Shown in pieces: positions 32,301-41,264 of a stretch of 53,787 nucleotides of DNA. A model generated the notes under the pieces. The model did not search any database, had not been told where the DNA came from, and saw nothing but the letters and a program-made list of their open reading frames with translations. Source of the stretch: Mesostigma viride (lineage: Eukaryota; Streptophyta; Mesostigmatophyceae; Mesostigmatales; Mesostigmataceae). The stretch covers positions 1-53,787 of the forward strand of contig RPFO01001452.1 of the NCBI GenBank assembly GCA_009746045.1, given 5' to 3'. The number at the start of each line of letters is the position of its first letter. Position 1 is the first letter of the stretch. Both the position numbers and the translations under genes were made by a program.

Positions 32301-33215
32301 TCACGTTTTTATGCACTTGGCCTGCTTGGCCTCCGCCAGCAGCCTCTGGTTGGCGCGGTGCTCCTCTCTCTTGCGCTTGTTCTCTAGGGCGAAGGAGCGG
32401 TCCTGGGGCCGCCTCGCCTCCTCGTGCATTTTCAGTCTCTCGAACACGGGGAATAGCTCCTTGCCTATGTTGTCCATGCTGGCGACGGGGTCCTCGCCCC
32501 TCTTTATCGCGGACTGGTTGAGCACGTTCATGAGGTCGATGCCCACGTTGACGGACTCCGTGAAGTAGTCGCGGGTGGAGTCGCCCTTCTTCATCGCGTG
32601 CAGCTGGCGGATGTCGTAGGTGCGCATGCCGGTCGCGGTGTAGTTCTCGGTCTCGTTTATGTGCGCGTAGACCCTGGCCGGGTTGGCGGCCGTGGAGGGG
32701 GCGCCGCTCTCCTTGACGGCCTGCATGTGGCTCTTGGTGGAGTCGCAGCTCTTCACGCGCTTGTCGCTGGCGAGCTGCAGGTCCCTGGCGTCCGCGCGCG
32801 CGTAGATCTCGTCGGCCAGCGAGCGGTCCAGGTCCAGGTACCGCTCGTAGAGCAGCCCCAGCCGGTCGCGGAAGGAGGCCGCCCGCCTGCCGGGCAGCAG
32901 CTGGACGATGCGGATGATGCCAGCTCGGTCGGTCACGGGCGTGTCCCGCTGCCTGGCGCCTGGGAATTTCCAGAGTGTCAAATCCGCACACACTTCTTTG
33001 TGCTCGTCTTGGAGCCTGGAGAGGCAGTGACTAGCTTGCCTTTGCGCATCCGGTGCAAGAGTGCCGGAGATCTCAGTATAGCTTACAACCTTTATGACAT
33101 CGATAACCGATATCTTGCCGTCCGGCGTCACACGGATCTTGCCAGCGAAGGGGTCCTCCGCGCCCTCTGGCAGGGCCTTTGAGGGCTGTAGGTAGGCTAC
33201 AACAGCCTGTGCCAT
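32301..33215 (-). CDS. RVTPDG-domain (MSV199/KilA-N-like) protein (304 codons)
   Basis: It matches the gene at 23933-24856 over its whole length: YLQPSKALPEGAEDPFAGK, IRVTPDGKISVIDVI, RQRDTPV and VQLLPGRRAASFR in the same order. The usual FxGxGQRDTPV motif is altered to KFPGARQRDTPV. The C-terminus ends in a Lys/Arg-rich helical tail. I chose ATG 33215 over the GTG six bases upstream. It is preceded (minus strand) by about 140 bp shared divergently with the gene at 33355. DNA binding is inferred from the family. Confidence 0.75.
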   Translation of the reverse strand: MAQAVVAYLQPSKALPEGAEDPFAGKIRVTPDGKISVIDVIKVVSYTEISGTLAPDAQRQASHCLSRLQDEHKEVCADLTLWKFPGARQRDTPVTDRAGIIRIVQLLPGRRAASFRDRLGLLYERYLDLDRSLADEIYARADARDLQLASDKRVKSCDSTKSHMQAVKESGAPSTAANPARVYAHINETENYTATGMRTYDIRQLHAMKKGDSTRDYFTESVNVGIDLMNVLNQSAIKRGEDPVASMDNIGKELFPVFERLKMHEEARRPQDRSFALENKRKREEHRANQRLLAEAKQAKCIKT

Positions 33216-33354
33216 GTTCACATTCTTGCAATGGCAGAAGAAATGTTAACGCCTGAGATAAGCGCGCGACCTGCTCGCGTCCTCCATTTATTTCATTCCT
33301 ATTCTTCCAGGTAAACACGGGATACAAAAATTATCGCCTCGACATATAAGCGGG

Positions 33355-33842
33355 ATGACGAGACGCGGCTCTGTCACTAATTCCAAGGTCCGCCGCCGCG
33401 CACACAGGGTGCGCGCCTCCGACGAGACGGGTAAAAGCAGCGGCGCCCCACGGCGCCCCCGATTCTCTACATCGACAGCCCGGATGACGTACACCCCTCC
33501 CCGGGCACGGCCGAAGCGGTCCAGGGCGCCTGCTCCTGCCAACCCTCCCCCTCGCCCCCCGCCCCTCCTCCCAGGCGCACGCCATTTATCGATCTCACGC
33601 GCGACATCATCGACCTCACAGGAGACGATGACGATGTCCAAGTGGTCCCGCCCCCGCCCCCGCCGCGCCCGTTGTCGCTAGCCGAACAGTGGCCGAGCAG
33701 GCGTCTCCCTCCCACTTGGCGCTTCGAGCTCCCGAGCCAGAAAACCTACCTCTCCAACACGCCCCGCTCGAACACCGCTTCCTCTTCGCTTATGCCGCCC
33801 CCCCGCCGCGCACCGTCCGCCCTGTTCGCACCGATACGATGA
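33355..33842 (+). CDS. Basic protein with repeated SUMO-interacting motifs, frame broken once
   Basis: ATG 33355 starts a basic N-terminus (MTRRGSVTNSKVRRR). After a one-base shift in the C run 33456-33460 the frame continues with ILYIDSPDD, then TPFIDLTRDIIDLTGDDDD, a proline run and a Ser/Pro-rich tail to the stop at 33842. Hydrophobic-hydrophobic-D-L-T followed by acidic residues is the classic SUMO-interacting motif, here two or three times in a row. The gene at 52701 has the same motif doubled at its start. Neither frame alone gives a sensible protein, which supports the joined model. Confidence 0.5.
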
Positions 33843-33880
33843 GCTACAAGCGCCTGCAGGCCAAGAGGAGGGGGCGTTGG

Positions 33881-34081
33881 CTACCGGGGTGAGAAGAATG
33901 CGAAGGTGGCCCGCCTCCGAAGGCCTGACCCGCTGGTCCTGGACCAGCCCTTGGAGGCTCCGGATGCCCTCGTCCTGTGCACGGCGCAACGAGACGAGCG
34001 CCCCTTGCAGCGACCCCTGCACCTCCTGCCGGCGAGCGTGTATTGCTGGCACCGCACCATGATGGCGCGTAACTGTCTCAT
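33881..34081 (-). CDS. Cys/His miniprotein (C-x9-C-x3-C-x6-C-x2-H), 66 codons
   Basis: After MRQLRAIMVRC comes QQYTLAGRR, C, RGR, C, KGRSSR, C, AV, H. This spacing is identical to that of the genes at 34190 and 48549. Four Cys and one His in 24 residues suggest a small zinc knuckle; it resembles the small DUF5763-type family seen in giant viruses and phages. The remainder is Arg/Ser-rich. ATG 34081 was chosen. The shared spacing with its neighbour makes it credible despite its size. Confidence 0.6.
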   Translation of the reverse strand: MRQLRAIMVRCQQYTLAGRRCRGRCKGRSSRCAVHRTRASGASKGWSRTSGSGLRRRATFAFFSPR

Positions 34082-34189
34082 AGAAAAAAACACGCGGTCC
34101 TGCCGGTCACGGTGTGCGGCCGGCTTCCGAAGCCAGCTCCCTCCGAGTCTGCATTAAAAAATCTCTGTATTACTCCAGACGCGACAGTG

Positions 34190-34333
34190 ATGGCAAAGTG
34201 CACAGGAAAAACGCAGTCGGGGCGGGGGTGCCGTAACATGTGCCGCCCGGGTCAGGGCAGGTGCGCGATCCACCGCCGCCCCAGGCAACACGATGTCCGC
34301 GCCAAGAAGTCGGTCGGCCCCCCAAGCCGGTGA
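34190..34333 (+). CDS. Cys/His miniprotein (C-x9-C-x3-C-x6-C-x2-H), 47 codons
   Basis: The start is MAKC, then TGKTQSGRG, C, RNM, C, RPGQGR, C, AI, H, followed by a basic tail. It has the same invariant spacing as the gene 110 bp away on the other strand. ATG 34190 follows an AT-rich stretch. Its end overlaps the next gene (ATG 34293) in a different frame by about 40 bp. A zinc-binding, possibly nucleic-acid-binding, role is inferred. Confidence 0.6.
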   Translation: MAKCTGKTQSGRGCRNMCRPGQGRCAIHRRPRQHDVRAKKSVGPPSR

Positions 34334-34559
34334 CCCCGGGAAGTTGTGGGATGCGCCGTTCAGCCCCTATTCCAATGTTGTCGATATGCAGATCACCAAC
34401 CTCTCGCGGATCCTCGCGTATGAGGGGGATCGTCTTGATAAGGCCCACGCAGATGACATCCGAGAGCTAATTAATCGTCTCACACAACATCGATCGACTC
34501 TCAATACGTCCACATCACAGCACTTCCCGCCGTCGAGCCTGTATCGCGTAGTCGGCTAG
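34293..34559 (+). CDS. Small unknown protein (88 codons)
   Basis: ATG 34293 lies inside the end of the preceding miniprotein gene. The product is polar, with one predicted helix around ITNLSRILAYEGDRLDKA and DDIRELINRL. It has no transmembrane segment or known motif. It ends 53 bp before the large fibre gene on the same strand. Unknown function. Confidence 0.45.
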   Translation: MSAPRSRSAPQAGDPGKLWDAPFSPYSNVVDMQITNLSRILAYEGDRLDKAHADDIRELINRLTQHRSTLNTSTSQHFPPSSLYRVVG

Positions 34560-34612
34560 GATCGAGGCGGACAAAAAAGTAATCTCAGCCATAGGTATAC
34601 GCTCGATCGGAG

Positions 34613-37369
34613 ATGGCGATGAATCTCGATACCCTCAGCTACCTGCGCTCGTCCAAGGTGTACACTACGGCGATCGTGGGCGACGACAACCCCAACGCGA
34701 CGGTGCGGAACCTGGAGTTGAAGTCCCTGGACAGCATCGTGCTGAAGCCCAACGGGGGCCTCGGCGCGCACGCCCTGAAGAGGTTCAAGGTGATCGGCAG
34801 CACGCAGATCGACGGCGCGCTGCAGGTGGACGACCTCCTGTTGGACGGCCGCGCGCTGACCACGTCGGCGGGGACGCTGGCGCTGAGCTCTGGCGGCGCG
34901 GCCTCGAACGCGCTCCAGGTGGGCGGCGTGACGGTCACCGACGCCTCCGTCGCCCCGGTCACCGCCAACGCCAACCTGACGCTTTCCCCCAACGGCACGG
35001 GTTCGGTGGCGATGGACAACGTGCGCGTGAAGGGCGGCGCGGTGACCACTTCCACCGGCGCGCTGGCGCTGAGCTCGGGCGGCGCTTCCACTAACGCGCT
35101 CCAGGTGGGCGGGGTCACGGTGACGGACGCGTCGGTGTCGACCTCTACGGGCAACGGCAACCTGACCCTGGCCAGCAACGGCACCGGCTCCGTGCTCCTG
35201 GACAACGTGAAGGTGAAGACCTCGGGCATCAGCAACAACGTGGCCAACGCGGACCTGACGCTCTCGTCCAACGGCACCGGGTCGGTGGTGATCGACGGCG
35301 TGAAGGTGAAGACCGCGGGCATCACCACCAGCAGCGGCACGCTCTCTCTGACCTCCGCGGGGGCGGTGGCCAACCGTGTGGACGTGGGCGGCATCACTGT
35401 GACTAACAACAGCATCAGCACCGGCAGCTCCAGCGTGGCGGTCGCCAAGGACCTGACCCTGACCAGCACTGCGGGCGGCAGCGGCAAGGTGACGACCTCG
35501 GCGGGCAATCTGGAGCTGACCAGCGCGAGCGGCACGGTGGCCGTCACGGGCGCGCTCACGGTGTCGGGGGCGGTTGCAGGCGCCAGCAGTATTACTAGCA
35601 CGGGCAACACGGTGGTGGGCGGCAACCTGCGTGTGGCGGGCATGATCGACAGCACCAACGCCAGTGGGAAGCTGGAGATCGCTGACAAGGCGGTCAACCT
35701 GGGTAAGCAGACGGTGTTCGAGAGCGTTATGGACTTTCCCTTTACCACGACAGGCAGCGCATCGACGGTGGCAAACACGATCAGCAACGGGATTTATGCC
35801 CAATGCGGTCAAGGCGCCAACATCGCGAACGGTGGTGTGACCATGCAGGCTGGATCTAACCAAAACGCCAGGGTTTCCTTCTTCTACAACACCGTCAACA
35901 CGCCCATCCCCACCGACCTGCTGGACTTCAGCCAAAACAACATTGAACTCAGCGCCAAATATACCCTTGCGGGCCTCCTTCTTAACAATTACAACTTCTT
36001 CGGTATCGAGCAGACGACTGTCGCGCCATACCCGTACTTTAGGCTATACACCGCCACTGGAGGAGCGATGAAGGTCGAGACCCGTAATGCTGCTGGGACG
36101 GTTACATCTTTCACGTCCGACGCGGTCAATTGGTTTAACACGGTCACCAATTACGTCCTCTCTATGTCGTTCACCGCGTCGGGTGGGGGGGTGTCGGTAT
36201 CTCTCTCGTTCACCAAGAACGGGGGCGCGTCCATTCCCGTCACGTTCTCCGGCAGCCCTTCTCTTTCTCTCGGTACTTGCTTCCTGTCCGCCCCCTCCGT
36301 TATCGTTGTAGGCAATGTGGGCTTGCAATACGGCGGCGATAACTATTACGTGGACAATGTGACGGCTAGTAAGAACGGTGTCGCGTCGAACGCGGGCTCC
36401 GAAAACGCCGGCCTGTTCGTGGACGGCAGCGCCTCCTTTGGCAACCGCGCCCTCACCTGGCACATGGGCGCCGCCGAGGCCTCGCAGGACAAGGGCGACC
36501 ACACCGGCTCCTACTGGCACCTGGAGGGAGGGCAGCTGCTGCTCTCTCGCACCATCACCGCCGCCGACCGCGAGGCGCCCGGCACCAACGTCTCGCTCGC
36601 CTCGCTCGCAAGCGGTGCTGACACGTATCGGTGGGAGTTCACTGGGTCGGCGGACAGCACGGTCGGAACGCCCGCGAAATCCTTCACTACTGGCGGGGGC
36701 GTGACGGTGGCGGACGGCGTGCTGAAGGTGGGAAGCGGCACCAGTTCGTCCGTGAGCGGCATGCCCATCGGAACGTTCACCCTCATGCTGAAGGTGTTCC
36801 CCCAACAAGACATGTCCACCCCGACGGGCGGTTACAAAGACCTACTGGAGTACGGGTTCACCGACGTGAGGGTGCGTAACGACGGTCGCCTGGAATTTTA
36901 CGATGGGATGACCCGCGTCGTGACCTCGGCGACGGTGGGCGACCAACCGTTCCATCTCGCCATCACGAACGAGGGGTCCTCTTTCAAGGTGTACAAGGAC
37001 GGCGAGCTGATCGGCAGCTCCAGCACCAGCGACATCGCGATCGGCAGCGCCACTTTGAGGCTGTACGCGGGGTCCCTGGGATGGTCCGTGTGGTACGATG
37101 ACGTGCGATTCGTGTCCGGCCAGGCGCTGACCTCGTCCACCACGATGCTGTACGGGTGGCGGGAGATGTACGCGGGCAGCCAGACGGTGACGTACGGGTT
37201 CCGCATCTCTAACAACGAGGGGCTGCAGCTGGTGAAGGTGCGTGGTTCTGGCGGCAACGGGTGGGTGGGCGTGAACCCCGCTCCCAACACGATCACGTCC
37301 AGCAACAGCATGGGCGCCATCGGGTCCGCCACCGCGTCCGTCATCAGCGAGAGCCAGATGTCATTCTAG
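34613..37369 (+). CDS. Large fibre-like virion surface protein A (918 codons)
   Basis: The first 110 residues resemble the start of the gene at 41144: both have VIKPNGG or VLKPNGG, then a short VIG segment. About 250 residues of repeats follow with ALQVGGVTVTDAS, NLTLSPNGTGSV and LALSSGGA, the beta-repeat style of phage and giant-virus fibres. A link with EIADKAVNLG leads to two jelly-roll-like regions. The second shares RWEFTGSADSTVG, WYDDVRFVSGQAL and MLYGWREMYAGSQ with fibre B. Probable role: virion surface fibre or receptor-binding protein. The frame is intact, unlike its relative. Confidence 0.75.
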   Translation: MAMNLDTLSYLRSSKVYTTAIVGDDNPNATVRNLELKSLDSIVLKPNGGLGAHALKRFKVIGSTQIDGALQVDDLLLDGRALTTSAGTLALSSGGAASNALQVGGVTVTDASVAPVTANANLTLSPNGTGSVAMDNVRVKGGAVTTSTGALALSSGGASTNALQVGGVTVTDASVSTSTGNGNLTLASNGTGSVLLDNVKVKTSGISNNVANADLTLSSNGTGSVVIDGVKVKTAGITTSSGTLSLTSAGAVANRVDVGGITVTNNSISTGSSSVAVAKDLTLTSTAGGSGKVTTSAGNLELTSASGTVAVTGALTVSGAVAGASSITSTGNTVVGGNLRVAGMIDSTNASGKLEIADKAVNLGKQTVFESVMDFPFTTTGSASTVANTISNGIYAQCGQGANIANGGVTMQAGSNQNARVSFFYNTVNTPIPTDLLDFSQNNIELSAKYTLAGLLLNNYNFFGIEQTTVAPYPYFRLYTATGGAMKVETRNAAGTVTSFTSDAVNWFNTVTNYVLSMSFTASGGGVSVSLSFTKNGGASIPVTFSGSPSLSLGTCFLSAPSVIVVGNVGLQYGGDNYYVDNVTASKNGVASNAGSENAGLFVDGSASFGNRALTWHMGAAEASQDKGDHTGSYWHLEGGQLLLSRTITAADREAPGTNVSLASLASGADTYRWEFTGSADSTVGTPAKSFTTGGGVTVADGVLKVGSGTSSSVSGMPIGTFTLMLKVFPQQDMSTPTGGYKDLLEYGFTDVRVRNDGRLEFYDGMTRVVTSATVGDQPFHLAITNEGSSFKVYKDGELIGSSSTSDIAIGSATLRLYAGSLGWSVWYDDVRFVSGQALTSSTTMLYGWREMYAGSQTVTYGFRISNNEGLQLVKVRGSGGNGWVGVNPAPNTITSSNSMGAIGSATASVISESQMSF

Positions 37370-37427
37370 TTTACGAGGGGTTATGTAGCGGATTCGTGAT
37401 TTTTTTCGCGCGCGTGTATTGTGTTTG

Positions 37428-37649
37428 ATGCCTACGACATCACCATTGCGTTTGTACTGCGGTATGAAAGCGCCTCCGCCCTCAGGGACGAAGTACGGCA
37501 CGCAGGCGTACTGTTTGCGCAAGGGGCAGCTCCGGCTGTGGGGCCAGCGGCGGGTACAGGAGGCGGCGCTGGCCTCGGTCATGGCGGCCGGCAGGAAGTC
37601 GAGGGGCGGGCGGAGTCGCAGCGGAGGGTCGACGAGGCGGAGGACGTGA
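37428..37649 (+). CDS. Small basic protein with GTKYGT motif (73 codons)
   Basis: The product is Arg/Ser-rich with SGTKYGTQAYCLRKG near residue 25. Short proteins with a KYGT...CLRKG stretch are frequent in NCLDV genomes, and their function is unknown to me. The gene ends at 37649, directly abutting the stop of the minus-strand gene at 37650. Small size keeps confidence moderate. Confidence 0.4.
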   Translation: MPTTSPLRLYCGMKAPPPSGTKYGTQAYCLRKGQLRLWGQRRVQEAALASVMAAGRKSRGGRSRSGGSTRRRT

Positions 37650-38533
37650 TCAGTCCAGCACGATGGGGTTGTCCGCGCCCCCGAGCGGGGGCGGCCTGTG
37701 CCTGCTGGCAAACGCCTCGTAGTCCTCTGGGTCGACCCACTTCTGTTTCTTCCTGAGTTGATCCTCCCACGGGCCTCGTGAAGGGCCGGGGAAGCTTGGG
37801 GGAGGGTAAAGTAAGTCTTCTATCTTTTTGTCCAATACCCGGATTCGCGCCTCTGAATCGGGAGTTCGGGGTTCATACGACAACAGACGGCGCTCCTCGA
37901 GTGCTTGCATCATCCGATTCCTCTCAGGTAGGTCAGAGGGACCCGCTTGTGACGGTTTAGGAATAGAGGGGGGGGGGAAAGGGACCAGGGGGCGAACGCG
38001 GGGCCGGTGTATCGTACACGGGCGGCAGGCGCCTTGCCAGCATGGGACGCACCGGAGGCCCGCGGCGGCGGCGGGGGTTCTGCCCTGGAGCGCTTCGGCG
38101 GCGGGACCGGCGCGTCTTCCCCGGTTCCCCGATCGAGCAGGGACAGGGCTTTGTTTAGCCGAGCCTCCAGCCCCGCCGACGGCAACCCGTTGGCCTGCGC
38201 CTCTTGGATCGCGGCCAGGATGCGGTGTACTTTGTCCTCGTCTACTACCTGGGCTGTCTGTCCAGGTCGGCGCGACAAGTCTGGTGCCGGCGTCGCAGGA
38301 AACAGTTCTCGTTTTACTGACCGCACTGCTGGTTCTCGCTTTACTGATGGTGCCTGCGCTGCAGGTACCCGCTTGACCGCGCTGCTGGCCTCCTTCTTCA
38401 TATCGGCGAGGGCGGCGCGGGATTCCGTCAATTGCGTTTCCAGTATGGCGCGTTCGTGGGGTGCTAGGGTTTTCCTTCTGAGCATGGTGGCCGCTTGCTG
38501 TATCAGGAGATTCAGTCTTGCCTCGTTCGACAT
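37650..38533 (-). CDS. Coiled-coil protein with SUMO-site consensus motifs, frame broken once
   Basis: ATG 38533 opens a helical N-terminus (residues 5-55). Two VKRE tetrapeptides, K65 and K74, match the psi-K-x-E sumoylation consensus. A further helical part and a Pro-rich linker follow. The frame breaks in the G run 37968-37977; after a one-base shift it continues through a charged helix to the C-terminus DNPIVLD, a hydrophobic patch next to Asp as in SUMO-interacting motifs. Without the shift the protein ends in a short unconvincing tail. A structural or nuclear regulatory role is possible; no family is recognised. Confidence 0.5.
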
Positions 38534-38782
38534 CCCGACGCTCGATCGTACTCTGAGCGCCGATATTTTTGAGCTCTGCGTGGATTGAATGCATGAATGA
38601 TAACGCGGGTGTTTGCTGCCTCATTCGTTGTTTTATTAAAATCAAATAAAGATCAATTAGACGAAATCACGAGTTACGACTCTACATGCAATTCCTCATC
38701 AGTGACAGACAGGCCTAGTACAGTAATCTGCAATTAATTCATCACGACAATCAATGATCATTCATTAGAAACATCAGAAACA

Positions 38783-41144
38783 TCAGTTGAGAGACTCGAG
38801 CAGGACGGAGACCCGGGAGTCGCCGACGGTGCCCATGGAGTTGCTGGCGGTGATGGTGTTGGGCGCTGGCCTGGCCAGCACGCGGCTGGTGGCACCTGAC
38901 CCGCGCACCTTGACGAGCTGCATGCTCTCGTCGTCGGCGATGCGGAACCCGTAGGTGACGATCTCGGGGGCGGCGTACATCTCCCTCCAGCCGTAGAGCA
39001 TGGTGTTGGCGGCGGTCAGCGCCTGGCCGGCGACGAAGCGGACGTCGTCGTACCAGACCTCGCCGACGTAGCCTCCGTTGAGGACGAGCGCTGGGTTGGG
39101 GCCGAGGAGACCGTTGGCGGAGGACGCGGCGAGCGCGCCGTCCACGTAGAACTTGACCTCGGTTCCGCTGACGGTGATGCAGAGGACGAAGGGGTCGGCG
39201 TGCATGGGCGTGTTCGTGACGATGGCGGCGTTGGCGCCGTCGGAGAAGGCCAGATATCCTCCCGCCGCGACCTGGACCTGGATGTATCCATACATGAGCA
39301 GGTCGGTGAGGAGGGTGAGGGTGGCGAGGTCGAACTGGGGCATGACCTTCATCACGAGGGAGAAGGTGCCGGTGATGCCGAGGTTCTGGACTTGGTCGAA
39401 CTGCGATCCGGACAGCTTGAGCACCCCTCCGGCCACGGAGCCGTTTCCGGCGAAGCTGGCGGTGGGGCGCCGACGGTGCTGTCCTTGGAGGCGGAGAACT
39501 CCCAGCGGTAGGTGTCGCTGCCGGAGGCGAGCTCGGACAGCTTGACGTTGGTGCCTGGCGCGAGGCGCTCGGCACTGGCGATGGTGCGCGAGAACATGAG
39601 CTGTCCGCCCTCGACGTGCCAGTAGGATCCGGTGAAGTCTCCCTTCTCCTGGGACGCCTCTCCGGCGCCCATGTTCCATGTGATGGCGCGTGGGGCGTAG
39701 GCGGGGTTGCCGGCCACGATCACACCGCCGCCGTTGGACTTGGTGTTGTCTGTGGCGCCGGTGCCGAGGGTGACTGTCTTGTCCTCGATGCGCAGGTTGG
39801 TCTCGGTGGTGGTGATGCTGTTGATGGCGCCGTCGACCTGCAGCTCGCCGACGATCTTGACGACACCGCCGGCGGGGGCTAGCTCGAGGTTGCCTGCGGA
39901 TGTGGTGACCTTGCCGCTGCCGCCCGCGGTGGAGGTGAGCACGAGGTCCTTCTTGACGTCGACGGAAACGACGGCGTCCAGGGCGAGCACGTTCTGGTCG
40001 GTGCTGATGGTCTGGTTGGTGATGGTGACGTCCTCGATGTCGACGTCGCCGTTATGCGAGGTGAGGGAGAGGGTTCCGGCGGAGGTGGTGACGGCGCTGT
40101 CCATGAACCTGACGTTCTCGACCTGCACGGCGGAGGTGGCGCCGGCGGTGAGGGACAGGTCGGCATCCGCGGAGACGGTGAGTGCGGAGTCGGTGAAGAT
40201 GACGTTCTCGACCTGCACGGTTCCGGCGGCGGAGGCCAGCGTCAGGGCCCCGGAGGTGGTGTCGACGGCGTTGTCGGTGATCTTGACGTTCTCGAGGACG
40301 ACGGAGTGGGTGGCTCCGGCGGTCAGGGAGATGTCCGCGTCGGCGGATGCGGTGAGGGCGGAGTCGGTGAAGATGACGTTCTCGACCTGCACGGTTCCGG
40401 CGGCGGAGGCGATGGTGAGGGCCCCGGAGGTGGTGTCGACGGCGTTGTCGGTGATCTTCACGTTCTCGAGGACGACGGAGTGGGTGGCGCCGGCGGTCAG
40501 GGAGATGTCGGCGTCACCGTCAACGGTGAGGGCGGAGTTGGTGAAGATGACGTCCTCGATCTGCACGGTGCCGGCGGCGGAGGTGAGCTCCAGAGGTCCC
40601 GAGGCGGTGCTGACGACGCCGTCGGTGAAGGTGACGCTCTCGACCTGCACGGTGCCGGACTCGGCGGTGAGGGCGAGGGTGCCGGAGGAGGTGCTGACGG
40701 TGTTGTCTGTCAGCTTGACGCCCTCCACCAGGACGGAGGAGGTGGCGCCGGCGGCGAGGACCAGGTTGACGTCGGTGGCGGGCGCCATCTGGTTGTCGGT
40801 GAATACGACGTCCTCCACCCGCACGCTCTGGGCGGCGCTGAGGGACATGACGTTGTTGTGGTGGCGATGGCGCTGTTGTTGAAGGTGAGGTCCTGGATCT
40901 TGGGCGTGCCGGAGAAGGTGAACTCGCCGACGGTGAGCTTGCCGGTGATGTTGGTGTCTCCGATGACGTTGACGATCTTGGTGGCGTGGGAGCCGGATCC
41001 CCCGTTGGGCTTGATGACGATCCGCTCCTGCGCCTGGACTGTCAGGTCCTTGACGGTGGCGCTGCCGGAACTGTCGCCCATGATCTCATTGGTGAGCATG
41101 CGGCGGACCTTGGACGCCCCGAGGTTCTCGCACAGAGTCGCCAT
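38783..41144 (-). CDS. Large fibre-like virion surface protein B, frame broken twice
   Basis: ATG 41144 starts a segment with ERIVIKPNGGSGSHATK, close to fibre A. Repeats follow with VENVIFTDSALTVSADADIS and VVLENVKITDNAVDTTSGAL, nearly identical in two copies. The C-terminal jelly-roll-like part has WYDDVRFVAGQAL and MLYGWREMYAAPEIVTYGFR, as in fibre A. Frame breaks lie at about 40851-40862 and in the G run 39464-39467, and each is repaired by one base. About 785 residues. The two fibre genes point toward each other across 37370-38782. Likely a virion fibre; read errors could explain the breaks. Confidence 0.7.
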
Positions 41145-41264
41145 GGTGTTCGCGTGTATACTGTACACAGAGAAAAAAAAAGGATCCCGGAGCGCACACA
41201 AAATGGCGGGTGTAGGGTAGATATACAGAGGGATGCCGGACACGCGCCTTTTCACAAGACGCTC

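Noticed and set aside
37421-37756. 111-codon plus-strand frame overlapping the end of the coiled-coil gene
   Set aside because: It lies antisense to the conserved C-terminus of the minus-strand gene and is Ala/Gly/Arg-rich. The shorter frame at 37428 has a more credible composition.
40054-41220. Plus-strand 388-codon frame opposite fibre B
   Set aside because: It is Gly/Val/Asp-rich, antisense to the repeat section, and its repeats merely mirror those of fibre B.
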